From Cytobacillus dafuensis (lineage in GTDB: Bacteria > Bacillota > Bacilli > Bacillales > Cytobacillaceae): a stretch of 64,000 nucleotides of DNA. The notes under the pieces are model-generated. The model searched no databases. It was not told the origin of the DNA and worked only from the letters and a program-made list of their open reading frames with translations. The first letter of the stretch is position 1; every line of letters starts with the position of its first letter. The stretch spans positions 2,336,001 through 2,400,000 of the forward strand of contig NZ_CP042593.1 of assembly GCF_007995155.1 (NCBI RefSeq), read 5' to 3'. A program made the position numbers and the translations under genes. This document shows positions 52,574 to 62,179 of this stretch, piece after piece.

Positions 52574-53554
52574 ATGAATGTTAAGCAATTTGTTAAGCAA
52601 CACCGAGACGAATGGAAACAGCTTGAATTATTATCAGGAGTTCTCCAAAAGAAAAGAAACAACTTTTCTGGAACTGATATTAATCAATTTCATCGACTAT
52701 ACCAAAAAGCTGCCCAGAACCTTTCATACAGTCAAACATACTTTCCAAAAGAAGAAGTAACGCTATATTTAAATTCTCTTGTATCGAAATCACATAATCT
52801 TTTGTATAAGGATCAAATGACAAGTGTTAATCAAATTCGTTATTTTTTTAGCACAAAATTTATTGGTTTATTATTAGAACAATGGAAGTTTATTATAGTC
52901 GCCCTGCTCCTCTTTACCCTTGGAGCAGCGGGTAGCTTTTTTTCAGTTGTCAATGATCCGCTGCATATTTACTCCATTCTCCCGGCGGAAATGGCTCAAG
53001 GGGTTGATCCTGAACAGCTTGGCAGCAACGATGGTAATGTAGATTCCTCCCTAATGTCTGCAAGCATTATGACGAACAACATCCAAGTAGCGATATTAGC
53101 TTTTGCTGGGGGTGTTACATTTGGACTTTTGACTGTTTATTTATTAATTTATAATGGCATCATAGTTGGCGCACTAGCCGCTCTATTTTGGCATTACGGT
53201 AAAACCTATGATTTTTGGGCTTATATTGTTCCCCATGGAATGATCGAGCTTACAGCTATTTTTATAGCAGGCGGTGCAGGACTGTTAATGGGTTATAAGC
53301 TTTTTGTTCCTGGTAATTTCACAAGAGGTTTTCAATTAAAGCAGCAAGCAAAGCGTTCAGTTCAATTATTGCTTGGTACGATTCCATTATTTGTTATTGC
53401 GGGAATCATTGAAGGCTTTATCACGCCTGCTGCAATTTCATTGGAAGCAAAGTATGCAGTTGCCTTTTTAACGGTCATCGGACTTATACTTTATATCGCT
53501 ATTGGTAGATTAAAATTGATGAAAAATCAGGCTATAAGAGATTTCGATTCATAA
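52574..53554 (+). CDS. SpoIIM-domain (stage II sporulation protein M-like) membrane protein
   Basis: A 326-residue membrane protein. The first 100 residues are soluble and charged (MNVKQFVKQHRDEWKQLELL). About 105-320 is the SpoIIM-type membrane domain with five or six spans and the conserved MTNNIQVAILAFAGGVTFGLLT and YIVPHGMIELTAIFIAGGAGLLMG. It is not SpoIIM itself, which lies in a peptidoglycan-degrading complex, but a paralogue that travels with RDD and DUF58/MoxR genes. Its 3' end overlaps that of the DUF58 gene by 23 bases on the opposite strand. Confidence 0.85.
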   Translation: MNVKQFVKQHRDEWKQLELLSGVLQKKRNNFSGTDINQFHRLYQKAAQNLSYSQTYFPKEEVTLYLNSLVSKSHNLLYKDQMTSVNQIRYFFSTKFIGLLLEQWKFIIVALLLFTLGAAGSFFSVVNDPLHIYSILPAEMAQGVDPEQLGSNDGNVDSSLMSASIMTNNIQVAILAFAGGVTFGLLTVYLLIYNGIIVGALAALFWHYGKTYDFWAYIVPHGMIELTAIFIAGGAGLLMGYKLFVPGNFTRGFQLKQQAKRSVQLLLGTIPLFVIAGIIEGFITPAAISLEAKYAVAFLTVIGLILYIAIGRLKLMKNQAIRDFDS

Positions 53555-54833
53555 TGTCGATATAGTGTGACACAGCTGCGATAGCAAGTTTTTCTTCACG
53601 GGCCTCGATCATCAGGAGGCCTAGTTTTTCCCATTTTGTTTTTTCCTTCTTCTTAATAAGCATTTGCTGCTGGGCCATACTCTTCACCATTGTATCCTGG
53701 ATATTAGTTGGGAACTCCTTTATCCTCTTTAGAAGTGTTTCATCCTCAATTCCAATCATTAAAAATAAATGCTTTTGCCTTATGCGCTTTAAATAAATGA
53801 GTGTACTCTCCTCATGTAAAAAGGTACTTACATCACTAAATAATAATAGAAGACTTCTTTTCTTCTGCATGATCCCTAAATAATGGAATACAGCCGCGTA
53901 ATTCGATTCAACAGCATCTACGTTGATATTATAAATGGCTTGCAAAATGGTCTGCATATGAGCCATCCCTTTTGCGGGCGGAACAAAGACTTTTACATCC
54001 TTGGAAAATGCCAAGACGGATACATAATCCCCTTTTTTTAATGCTGCAGCTGTAACGGTTAATGCAGCCTCAATTGATTTCTCTAGGCGATTTCCCTTTT
54101 TCAGTTCGGCCCCCATCATTCTTCCACAATCAATTAAAATCGTTATATACTTTCCATGCTCTGGCTCATATTCATTCGTCATGACTTCACGCAGCTTAGC
54201 TGTCTGCCGCCAGTTAATTTTACGGGGATCATCCCCAACAACATAGTTTCGAATTTTAGCGAAATCTCCAATCCCACTTTGCTGTTTACGGATTTTTACC
54301 CCTTCATATAATAAAAATGCTTGCGCATTTTCTAAATAATTCTTTGTTTCAGTTAGATCGGGAATGACTTTAACGGACATCTGTGATTCAAAAGTAATTT
54401 GCTTTTCCCAAAGTCCGAGTAAGCTCGAATAGCGAAAATAGAGCTTATTTATCTCGTATTTTCCTCTCTCTGTCGCTCTAGTTTCATACATAGCGTGTGT
54501 AATCGAATCATTTATTGCTTTCCCATGAAGTGGAAATGGTCTGATAAATGTTTGTGGAACCCCATCTGTTAATCGAAAGGAGACGGGGTATGCAGACATG
54601 TTTTTCACTTCAATGTTCACATGATAGGGTAGTCCTCTTTCCATTTCTTCAGGAAAAATACGTTTTAGGGAAATTTGCTTTTTTTTCGGTGAAAAAAATA
54701 AATCTAATAAACTAGCTAATAATACAAAACCATTTACTAGCAATATCAATTTCCATGAGATTTCTAAAGCAGTCCCAACTATTAATAGAATGGTTACTAT
54801 AGAGAAAATGAATAGTAACCGTTTCGTTGGCAC
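53532..54833 (-). CDS. DUF58 protein (vWA-like)
   Basis: A roughly 433-residue membrane-anchored DUF58 protein. Two spans near the N-terminus (LLFIFSIVTILLIVG and WKLILLVNGFVLLASLL) are followed by a beta-rich part. Then comes the DUF58 signature GDDPRKINWRQTAKLREVMTNEYE, joined to a vWA-like domain with ITILIDCGRMMGAE (metal-site-like, although DxSxS is not complete). The GTG chosen lies after the MoxR stop, just past GGGGG; an upstream ATG would overlap MoxR by 50 bases. It is paired with the MoxR ATPase as in most genomes. Confidence 0.85.
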   Translation of the reverse strand: MPTKRLLFIFSIVTILLIVGTALEISWKLILLVNGFVLLASLLDLFFSPKKKQISLKRIFPEEMERGLPYHVNIEVKNMSAYPVSFRLTDGVPQTFIRPFPLHGKAINDSITHAMYETRATERGKYEINKLYFRYSSLLGLWEKQITFESQMSVKVIPDLTETKNYLENAQAFLLYEGVKIRKQQSGIGDFAKIRNYVVGDDPRKINWRQTAKLREVMTNEYEPEHGKYITILIDCGRMMGAELKKGNRLEKSIEAALTVTAAALKKGDYVSVLAFSKDVKVFVPPAKGMAHMQTILQAIYNINVDAVESNYAAVFHYLGIMQKKRSLLLLFSDVSTFLHEESTLIYLKRIRQKHLFLMIGIEDETLLKRIKEFPTNIQDTMVKSMAQQQMLIKKKEKTKWEKLGLLMIEAREEKLAIAAVSHYIDIMNRNLL

Positions 54834-54840
54834 TATCCCC

Positions 54841-55770
54841 CTATCTTGGAACAGGAACCGAGCCCACAAGCTCTTCAATGATTTGGTCAACGGTTGCTCC
54901 CTCCAATTCTATATGTGGAGATAGTTGAATACGATGTCTTAACGCTGGTTTTGCCGTCATTTTCACATCATCTGGCGTTACATAATCCCTTCCGGACAAA
55001 TAAGCCCATGCTTGTGCTGCCTTGCCTATTGAAATGGCAGCTCTTGTGCTTGCTCCAAATCGAATGGATTCTGAATCACGTGTTTTTCGTACAATTTGCA
55101 TGATATAGTCCAGAACGCCTTCCCCAATTGTGATACTCTTAATTTCATTTCTAATCGAAATAAATGTATTTAAATCGAGGATGGATGAAACCTGATTGAA
55201 GTCAAAACTATTTTCTATTACTTGCTTTAGTACATTTTTCTCTTCATCAAAGGTTGGAAAATCAATTTGCAATTTAAATAAGAAACGATCCTGTTGAGCT
55301 TCAGGTAATGGATATGTACCTTCAAATTCAATTGGATTTTGCGTTGCAACAACAAAAAAGACATCATCCAATGGATAAGTTTCACCTTGAATGGTTACTT
55401 GTTTTTCCTCCATCGCTTCCAGAAGAGCAGCTTGCGTTTTTGCAGGTGTACGATTGATTTCATCTGCTAATAAAATATTCGTAAAAACAGGACCCTTCTG
55501 TGTTTGAAATATATTGTCCTTCATATTGTAGATGACACTGCCAGTAATATCACTCGGAAGTAAATCTGGCGTAAATTGAATGCGGTTAAAGCTTCCACCT
55601 AGAAGACTAGATAGTGTTCTAACCATTTGTGTTTTTCCAGTGCCGGGGACTCCTTCAAGAAGAACATGTCCCCCAGCTAAAATAGCAGATATCAATAATC
55701 GAAGGTTCATATTTTGACCAATTATCCGTTTATCAAACTTTTCTAATAAGGATGTTAACTCTGACCTCAT
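54841..55770 (-). CDS. MoxR-family AAA ATPase
   Basis: A 309-residue AAA+ ATPase. Walker A is EGVPGTGKTQMV (about 38-49), Walker B LLADEINRTPAKTQAALLEAMEE (about 103-125), sensor 1 ATQNPIEFEGTYPLPEAQQDRF (about 145-166) and sensor 2 RFGASTRA. The C-terminal lid is present. MoxR proteins act as chaperone-like remodelers together with DUF58/vWA partners. It overlaps the DUF4350 gene by four bases (ATGA) and is eight bases from DUF58. Confidence 0.93.
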   Translation of the reverse strand: MRSELTSLLEKFDKRIIGQNMNLRLLISAILAGGHVLLEGVPGTGKTQMVRTLSSLLGGSFNRIQFTPDLLPSDITGSVIYNMKDNIFQTQKGPVFTNILLADEINRTPAKTQAALLEAMEEKQVTIQGETYPLDDVFFVVATQNPIEFEGTYPLPEAQQDRFLFKLQIDFPTFDEEKNVLKQVIENSFDFNQVSSILDLNTFISIRNEIKSITIGEGVLDYIMQIVRKTRDSESIRFGASTRAAISIGKAAQAWAYLSGRDYVTPDDVKMTAKPALRHRIQLSPHIELEGATVDQIIEELVGSVPVPR

Positions 55771-56912
55771 CCTTCTTCCACCTCTTTTCTTAACTGATCA
55801 ATTTTTTTAGACCATAGTAAGTATTCTTGTTTATTAATTTTTTCTTTCCGAAGTATGCTTTCAATTCCAATAATATAGTCTTGAACTTCCGTTGAAGACA
55901 TTCGATTGCATTTCTTCTCAAGATAACTAGCCAAATCAGTCCATTGCTTGTAATAAGGGATGCCCCAGCGTTCTTGTAAAAGCAGCTTTACATAATCAGC
56001 TTGGATGAGCAATGAGTCGTGATAACGGCGTCCTTTCATATACCAAGAAGCTAACGCTCTAAGCCCCTCATCACTAAATCGAACAGACTCTATTCTTGGA
56101 ATGTAAATAGGTCCGAAACGCTTTCCGGAATACCAAAGCCAAAGGAATAATATTATCGCTCCTTGAAGCATTAATAGCAGGAACCACTTAGGATACAGTG
56201 CTGAAATGGTTGAAGCATTTTGTCCGCCATGAGTAAATTCATCAAATAATATACTATTGGCATTTCCTTCATTTAAAAGGGAGATGACGAGAGTAAGATG
56301 ATCATTGTTTAATAGTTTTCCATTCATCATCCATTCAGGTGTTACGGCTACTATCAAATCTCCATTACCAATATTTCTTTTTACTGCAACAGGACCAGCT
56401 TTATCTTTTAATAATATGATATCCTCAGGTTCTGTTTTCAGGCGAAAGGGAGAACTTATTTCAGCTTTATAAGAAGTATTTTCACTATTATGTATTTCAA
56501 AAACCTGATCTGAAGAAGGTTCCTCTTCAATTGGAAATGTTTTTATATCAAACATTCCTTTAGGATTTTTTTTCAATAATAGAACTGTATTTCCTGCTTC
56601 AATAAATTTTTTAAAGGCTTCCATTTCTTCATGTTTAGGAACAAAAAAAGGTTCTGTCATGATGAGCGTTTGTTTTTTGCCCATTTTTGGCAATAGCTTA
56701 GGTTCATGTGACCACCTCTTCGCTTGCATATTATCATCTAAATATGTATAGAGTGCTTTAACTCCAGTTGGTGAAGGAGAGTCAGATACATAATTTGGAT
56801 ATTGCTTTGGCTCTGGAGAAAAGGCAAAGAAACCAATGATCATAAAAAGGATTAGAAGGACAATGAACCATAGCCAAGCTCTTCTATTTGATTTTGCATT
56901 TTGCATGGCCAT
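55767..56912 (-). CDS. DUF4350 membrane protein
   Basis: A 381-residue protein with an N-terminal span (WLWFIVLLILFMIIGFFAF) and an extracellular domain (about 38-240) of the DUF4350 type: SPSPTGVKALYTYLDD near the start and ILFDEFTHGG near the end. A second span (YPKWFLLLMLQGAIILFLWLWY) and a cytoplasmic tail with FGPIYIPRIESVRFSDEGLRALASWYMKGRRY follow. The extracellular part resembles a GATase-like Rossmann fold used to sense or hold a ligand; the function is unknown. It is the third gene from the left of the minus-strand operon. Confidence 0.83.
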   Translation of the reverse strand: MAMQNAKSNRRAWLWFIVLLILFMIIGFFAFSPEPKQYPNYVSDSPSPTGVKALYTYLDDNMQAKRWSHEPKLLPKMGKKQTLIMTEPFFVPKHEEMEAFKKFIEAGNTVLLLKKNPKGMFDIKTFPIEEEPSSDQVFEIHNSENTSYKAEISSPFRLKTEPEDIILLKDKAGPVAVKRNIGNGDLIVAVTPEWMMNGKLLNNDHLTLVISLLNEGNANSILFDEFTHGGQNASTISALYPKWFLLLMLQGAIILFLWLWYSGKRFGPIYIPRIESVRFSDEGLRALASWYMKGRRYHDSLLIQADYVKLLLQERWGIPYYKQWTDLASYLEKKCNRMSSTEVQDYIIGIESILRKEKINKQEYLLWSKKIDQLRKEVEEG

Positions 56913-56917
56913 TCCCC

Positions 56918-57559
56918 CTATCCTTCCGTACTATCAATTGCTGAATTAAGCCATTTCATTGCTTCTGTTCGAAATGCCAAATAATCTTCTTTTTTAATTT
57001 CTCTTTCACCATATGCGGCCTCATCAAATAAAAGGGCAAGAATGAAAAATTGATTAGCCCATTTTTGATTTTCCTTTCGCAATTCATCATAATACTCCCA
57101 ATTTGTTTTCCATATTCTTGCTTCCAGCCAGCCCTTATCGTGAAAATAGAGGAGTAACGCTAAAAACAAATGGCGAGTTGATTGCGTATACTCTTCCAAA
57201 GCTTCTAGTTTATTTGCTTCCATTAGATGCATTTGATACGACCAATCCATTTCCTTCATCGATTGCAAAGGCTTTTTTTCTCGGAGCAAGCGGTTTCTGT
57301 ATTGATTTCGTACGAGAAAGAACACGATGAGTCCTAATAAAGCAATGACAGCAACAATGAGGATTATGAGAATGAATCCCGCCGTCCCATTTGATGGTGT
57401 AATGGACGGAAATAATTTTGCTAGCTGATCTGCTAACCATTCTTTCGCATTTTCCCACCAAAGCTCAAGTGCATTTTTTGATTCGTTGTAATAAACTTTA
57501 TATTCTTTGTCATTTAAGATTTTCTGAATCTCATCTCTTGCATTGCTTGAATTTATCAT
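56918..57559 (-). CDS. DUF4129 membrane protein
   Basis: A 213-residue protein with one span (GFILIILIVAVIALLGLIVFFLV, about 62-84). The N-terminal part is outside (LNDKEYKVYYNESKNALELWWENAKEWLADQL) and the C-terminal part is cytoplasmic. The latter carries the DUF4129 signature RHLFLALLLYFHDKGWLEARIWKTNWEYYDEL. The family is tied to DUF58/MoxR clusters and, in larger forms, to transglutaminases. It lies five bases from DUF4350. Confidence 0.83.
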   Translation of the reverse strand: MINSSNARDEIQKILNDKEYKVYYNESKNALELWWENAKEWLADQLAKLFPSITPSNGTAGFILIILIVAVIALLGLIVFFLVRNQYRNRLLREKKPLQSMKEMDWSYQMHLMEANKLEALEEYTQSTRHLFLALLLYFHDKGWLEARIWKTNWEYYDELRKENQKWANQFFILALLFDEAAYGEREIKKEDYLAFRTEAMKWLNSAIDSTEG

Positions 57560-57574
57560 GAATTTTCACCTAGC

Positions 57575-58483
57575 TTAAATAGGTTCTTTGAACTCCGCAA
57601 TCATATCTTTAATATCGTCTGCATCATTTCTAATTTTCAAATCAAAATACATAACACCATATCCAACTGATAGGATCATTGTTGTAAATAGGGTAGCTAA
57701 GTTCACAATCATTGACAGTAGCACACTTTTTCCTAATAAAACACTAAAGGTCATCTCTAACGTAAAACTAATGGTAGAAATAATTAAAAAGAAAAGAATA
57801 TAAAGCCCCATTAAGATCCAAGTTCGTTTATTTGTAAGTCTCCAGCTTCTCGTAAACCCTGGTGCATCTCTATCAATGACTACAGAACCAAAATAAAAAC
57901 TCCAGCGCGTTAATAAATATCCAATACCAACTGAAAATCCTAGAAATAAAACAATCGCCATGATGATACCAATTGCTGGATGCAAGAACCCGAATATGAC
58001 ACCTAAAAAACTAATAATCATAACTGGTATAAATATAAAACCAAATACTATTAATCCAAATAAAATACTGCTTCCAATGATTGGCCAAAATCTCGAAAAT
58101 GCTTCTTTTATAACAGAGCCAACTGTGTATTCTTCATTTTTTCTAATATGATTTAATGCGAATAAGATTGCAGCCTCAGCAACAGGAAATAAAATTAATC
58201 CGAATAGTCCAATAAATATGATTCCTAAATTAGCACCAATGCTTGTCGCCATTTCTGATTCAGCATAGCCTGATAGAATTTGTTCATACCAAACATTTCC
58301 GCTTCCAAGCTCCCTAAAAAAGCTAACACCTGATAGCAGCTGGATGATGGCTTGAATCAAATAAACTGGTCCTATTAAAATAAGTAAAATCATAAAGAAA
58401 TCTTTAAAACGATTTTTACTTAAACTAAAGGTATGATCCAATATTTCACTAAAACTCTTTGGCTTATTAAACTTTGTGTCCAA
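57575..58483 (-). CDS. Multi-span membrane protein heading the DUF58/MoxR operon
   Basis: A roughly 302-residue protein with six hydrophobic segments, similar in layout to the membrane domain of glycerophosphodiester-phosphodiesterase-type proteins. The start PKSFSEILDHTFSLSKNRFKDFFMIL is typical of this group, and RWSFYFGSVVIDRDAPGFTRSWRLTNKRTW is the conserved cytoplasmic loop. No catalytic domain is attached. The TTG start is chosen because GGAGG lies nine bases upstream. It is the first gene of the minus-strand operon that continues with DUF4129, DUF4350, MoxR and DUF58. Confidence 0.78.
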   Translation of the reverse strand: MDTKFNKPKSFSEILDHTFSLSKNRFKDFFMILLILIGPVYLIQAIIQLLSGVSFFRELGSGNVWYEQILSGYAESEMATSIGANLGIIFIGLFGLILFPVAEAAILFALNHIRKNEEYTVGSVIKEAFSRFWPIIGSSILFGLIVFGFIFIPVMIISFLGVIFGFLHPAIGIIMAIVLFLGFSVGIGYLLTRWSFYFGSVVIDRDAPGFTRSWRLTNKRTWILMGLYILFFLIISTISFTLEMTFSVLLGKSVLLSMIVNLATLFTTMILSVGYGVMYFDLKIRNDADDIKDMIAEFKEPI

Positions 58484-58705
58484 TTTTTTAAACCTCCTTT
58501 TATTGATTAATAATAACATTTATTTTATCATTCTTCTGATCAACTTTGAGTAAAAAGTTGTAAAAAAACGTAAAAATAGGGCCTAACCCCCAATGATGAA
58601 CGATTTCTTGCAGTGAGGGTCAAGTCCTAAATAAAATAGAGTTTATGTTTATTTTTTTCATATTTAACAAATCATGCAATAGTAAGCATTAGTTAATGAA
58701 TTTTT

Positions 58706-60121
58706 TTATACAATCATTTCGTTAGTTGAAACATCGTTAGCTTCTTTTTTACTGTAATACTTACCCTTAGTTGTTATAGCTAAAACGATGGTAAGTATGA
58801 AAGCTAAGATTGCTGCAAAAAAAGCTGCTACATTTTGTAGGAAGACACCAAAAAATCCAAAAGCAGCAAACGAACCAACAATGCTTGAAATAATTAATGA
58901 TACAACGCCTACTGGATTCCAAGCGTATAAATATTCTTGACGATGCTCAAAGTAATTGGGACCTATTCTTAAAACTTTCTTTACTACGAAGGCATCACTA
59001 ACTAAAATTGCTCCCCAGGATAGTAGAAATACTCCTTGAAAGGTTAGTAAGCTACCCAAATGGTCCATTACTCCACCTAGCATTAATATGATGGCTGCAA
59101 CGGATGTAAACACAACCCAAAAGGTTCTACCTGGCTTAAATTTAAATATATTTTCAAAAAAATTAGCTAATGATAGTGATCCGCTATAAAGGTTCGTTAT
59201 ATTAATCCTTAATTGAGTTAGAATTGTAAAAATTGCTCCCCCGATGCCAAGAATTTGAACAAAGTATATCCCTGGATTTTCTTCTGCCATTCGAACTCCG
59301 AACCATATACCGATGATCCCCATTATTAAAAAACATACGAGCTGAGGGATAAATCCAACGGCAAATACTCCGATTTTAAATTCTTCTTTTTTAATAAATC
59401 TTGCATAGTCTGATACAAGCAGAGCCATAATTCCGACTAATCCGTTCATTATCCCTATACAAGCAAGGAGGCCCGCTCCCCCGACTTGGGCACCTTCGGG
59501 CAAAAATGTCCAAACATTACCGGCAATTTTAGGTGTCATATTAAAGGCTAATATAAATCCGGCACCTAACAACACAATAAAAATTGGCATAGACCATTTT
59601 TGCAATTTATCTAACTGTTTAATTCCAAACCAGTTAAGTGGTATTACAAGAAGACCGAATGTCACCATGAAAACCCATATTGGAATGAAGGGTATATATT
59701 CGTGAACGGCAAATGCCATGATAGCTCCTTCAATTGCACAGTACATAATAAAATTCAGTGCATAAATAAGGGAGGTTATGGAAGCACCTAAATAGCCGAA
59801 TCCTCCACCTCTTGCCAATAAGTTGACATTTAAGCCTGATTTAGCAGCGAAATAACAAATTCCTATGCCTAGTGCACCTGCAACAACAGTTGCATAAATT
59901 TCCGCAAGCAAAGCATTGACAGCTCCGAAGTTTACTGCCATTAAACTCCCCATTTGAATAAAGAGCATGGCGGTTGCCACTCCAAGTGTTACATTCGTAA
60001 TACTTTTCCATCCCATTGTCCTACCTTCTAAAGGAACCTTCTCTAATGCAAAATCATCTTTCTTTTCTTCTTTATTATTCCCTTCAACAATATCAGCAGT
60101 CGGTTTAGAAATTTCAGCCAT
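58706..60121 (-). CDS. NCS1-family cytosine/purine/hydantoin permease
   Basis: A 471-residue, 12-span transporter of the nucleobase-cation-symport-1 family. It has a hydrophilic N-terminus of 30 residues, GWKSITNVTLGVATAMLFIQMGSL at span 1, RGGFGYLGA in the loop after span 3, and VSDYARFIKKEEFKIG in the middle. It imports cytosine, allantoin, hydantoins or similar. It follows the hyuB gene by about 60 bases on the same strand, so a hydantoin-type or related cyclic amide is the likely cargo (inference from context). Confidence 0.88.
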   Translation of the reverse strand: MAEISKPTADIVEGNNKEEKKDDFALEKVPLEGRTMGWKSITNVTLGVATAMLFIQMGSLMAVNFGAVNALLAEIYATVVAGALGIGICYFAAKSGLNVNLLARGGGFGYLGASITSLIYALNFIMYCAIEGAIMAFAVHEYIPFIPIWVFMVTFGLLVIPLNWFGIKQLDKLQKWSMPIFIVLLGAGFILAFNMTPKIAGNVWTFLPEGAQVGGAGLLACIGIMNGLVGIMALLVSDYARFIKKEEFKIGVFAVGFIPQLVCFLIMGIIGIWFGVRMAEENPGIYFVQILGIGGAIFTILTQLRINITNLYSGSLSLANFFENIFKFKPGRTFWVVFTSVAAIILMLGGVMDHLGSLLTFQGVFLLSWGAILVSDAFVVKKVLRIGPNYFEHRQEYLYAWNPVGVVSLIISSIVGSFAAFGFFGVFLQNVAAFFAAILAFILTIVLAITTKGKYYSKKEANDVSTNEMIV

Positions 60122-60182
60122 TCATTCCACCCCTTACTTAATTTTTTTAGGAACAAGGGCCAGAAAGCCCTTGACTTTTATG

Positions 60183-62162
60183 TTAATTCCAATATTTTAA
60201 TGAACGTTTTTTCATAGATTCCCTAAATTGTTCAGTAGAATTCAATAATGCTTTATTTGTGGAATAATCCATAATTACTCCATATTGACGAATGACATCT
60301 AACTTATCAATCTCTTTATTTCGAAACATCTCTTCAACTTTCAATGGATCTTTCTCTAACCATTGTTTCCGATGATTTCTTATATTCTCCCTCTCATTCT
60401 TTGTTTCTTCGTAATCAATTTCAAATAAATCAATATCTCGATCTATTTCTTTTATAATTACACCATAGTCCTTTCTTGCTCTTTCGATTGAGACATACTC
60501 ATCGATCACATCTTCTAACAGAGCTTTTGGATCTCTTTCTAGAGGATCACCTAACCCTCCCCCACCAGCAGATGGTCTGACAAACGAGTCTCCGCATTTC
60601 ACTTTAACATTAGAAAAAATAGCTCCTAAATATTGTTCATCCTCCTTACCTGGATTTAGCCAGGCCCCATGTGGATAGGATGGCAATCCTCCTAAAATCC
60701 CCCATGTTACCGAACGGGAACGGTCACAGCAATAAGACATGACTGAGTTATTAATTTTTGAGAGCACTCCCCCTTTTTCAACACCACAGCCGCCTCGGTA
60801 TTTTCCAGGTCCTGCAGAATCTGTAATGATTTGATGTTTCGTTGTAATAACAGGAGAAAGTCTTTCTTGTCCTTCACATGGCTGTACGCTCAATCCGACG
60901 CCAAACACGGGAGATGTGGCATTTGCCCCATCACGGTCAAAACGGCCGCCGTGGCCTCCAGCCATCCAGTCATACCACATAAAGTAGCTATTATTAATAG
61001 TCCTTTGATCGTTCCCGCCAATTAATAAGTACTCTAAATTGAAGGAACAAGCAATCGCTCTTTCAGGCATGATATTTGACCATAATTCAAAACAAGCATT
61101 CATTATCTTCTCATAGGCACCAGAACAGAACCCGGTCACAGCGATTGGAGCAGGAGCATTTACGACAGAATTTTCAGGCAATTCTACTCTGACCACTCGA
61201 TAAAAACCTGAGTTTAATGGGATTTCTGGGAAAAAGGTTTTTGTTCCTGCATACGTTGCAGATAAAGAACCGCCAAAACCTGAATTTAAAAAACAGCTTA
61301 TATATTGATGTGATCCACTTAGATCATACAAAATTTCGTCTTCGGAAATGGTCATCTTCACATGAATGGGAATTAGACCATCACCTAGTTCTGGGTCCAT
61401 GTCGATATAATCAACTGTCTGCCAAGTACCTTTTGGTAAAGAGGAAATTTTGACTTTGGCTAATCGTTCAACATAATCTTGTACTTCTGCAAATGCGATT
61501 AGTGTAGTTTCAATGCCGTATTTGTTCACGATTTCAAGCAATTGAGTTTGCCCTACTTTTGCAGCCTCTACTTGTGCTCGTAAGTCACCACTTCTCTCTT
61601 CAGGAATACGCATATTAGATGCTAGGACGTTGACGACATCTTTTAAATAAATCCCTTTACTATAAATTCGTACAGGTGGAATTCGAACCCCTTCACCATA
61701 GTGTTCTTTTGCATTTATATCAAAAGACCCTGGAGTGGATCCGCCCATATCTGCCCAGTGCCCATTCGTCTGCATTAACGCAATTAATTTTCCATCATAA
61801 AACACTGGCAGTACAACACGTGTATCATTAAAATGAGTCCCTCCGCGATATGGATCGTTCACTAAGAACACATCACCAGGATGAATGTCATCTTTAAAAT
61901 CCTCTAAAACAGCCTTAGCTGTTAAATGCAATGTTCCTACATGAACCGAAATGTCTTGTGTACCTTGCATGACAGTATTTCCTTCAGCATCACAAAGTGC
62001 GCAGCTAAAATCACGATTATAAATAACAAATGAATAACAAGTCCTTAAAATTTGTTCTGCCATTTGGTCAACTAGGTTGACAAAGCCATTTTTTAATACT
62101 TCAAAAGTAACGGGATCTAAACGATTTCCATGAGTCTGTTCAGAAACTTGATTAATACTCAT
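60183..62162 (-). CDS. hyuB: Hydantoinase B / oxoprolinase subunit
   Basis: A 659-residue hydantoinase-B-type subunit, somewhat longer than the usual 520-580 residues because of a charged C-terminal extension (about 575-659). Family stretches are DPVTFEVLKNGFVNLVDQMAEQI near the start, HPGDVFLVNDPYRGGTHFND (about 95-114), GHWADMGGSTPGS, and GPGKYRGGCGVEKGG with SAGGGGLGDPLERDP later. With HyuA it opens hydantoin or 5-oxoproline rings, usually with ATP. It follows hyuA by 17 bases. Confidence 0.92.
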   Translation of the reverse strand: MSINQVSEQTHGNRLDPVTFEVLKNGFVNLVDQMAEQILRTCYSFVIYNRDFSCALCDAEGNTVMQGTQDISVHVGTLHLTAKAVLEDFKDDIHPGDVFLVNDPYRGGTHFNDTRVVLPVFYDGKLIALMQTNGHWADMGGSTPGSFDINAKEHYGEGVRIPPVRIYSKGIYLKDVVNVLASNMRIPEERSGDLRAQVEAAKVGQTQLLEIVNKYGIETTLIAFAEVQDYVERLAKVKISSLPKGTWQTVDYIDMDPELGDGLIPIHVKMTISEDEILYDLSGSHQYISCFLNSGFGGSLSATYAGTKTFFPEIPLNSGFYRVVRVELPENSVVNAPAPIAVTGFCSGAYEKIMNACFELWSNIMPERAIACSFNLEYLLIGGNDQRTINNSYFMWYDWMAGGHGGRFDRDGANATSPVFGVGLSVQPCEGQERLSPVITTKHQIITDSAGPGKYRGGCGVEKGGVLSKINNSVMSYCCDRSRSVTWGILGGLPSYPHGAWLNPGKEDEQYLGAIFSNVKVKCGDSFVRPSAGGGGLGDPLERDPKALLEDVIDEYVSIERARKDYGVIIKEIDRDIDLFEIDYEETKNERENIRNHRKQWLEKDPLKVEEMFRNKEIDKLDVIRQYGVIMDYSTNKALLNSTEQFRESMKKRSLKYWN

Positions 62163-62179
62163 TGCCTTTCACCTCTTTA

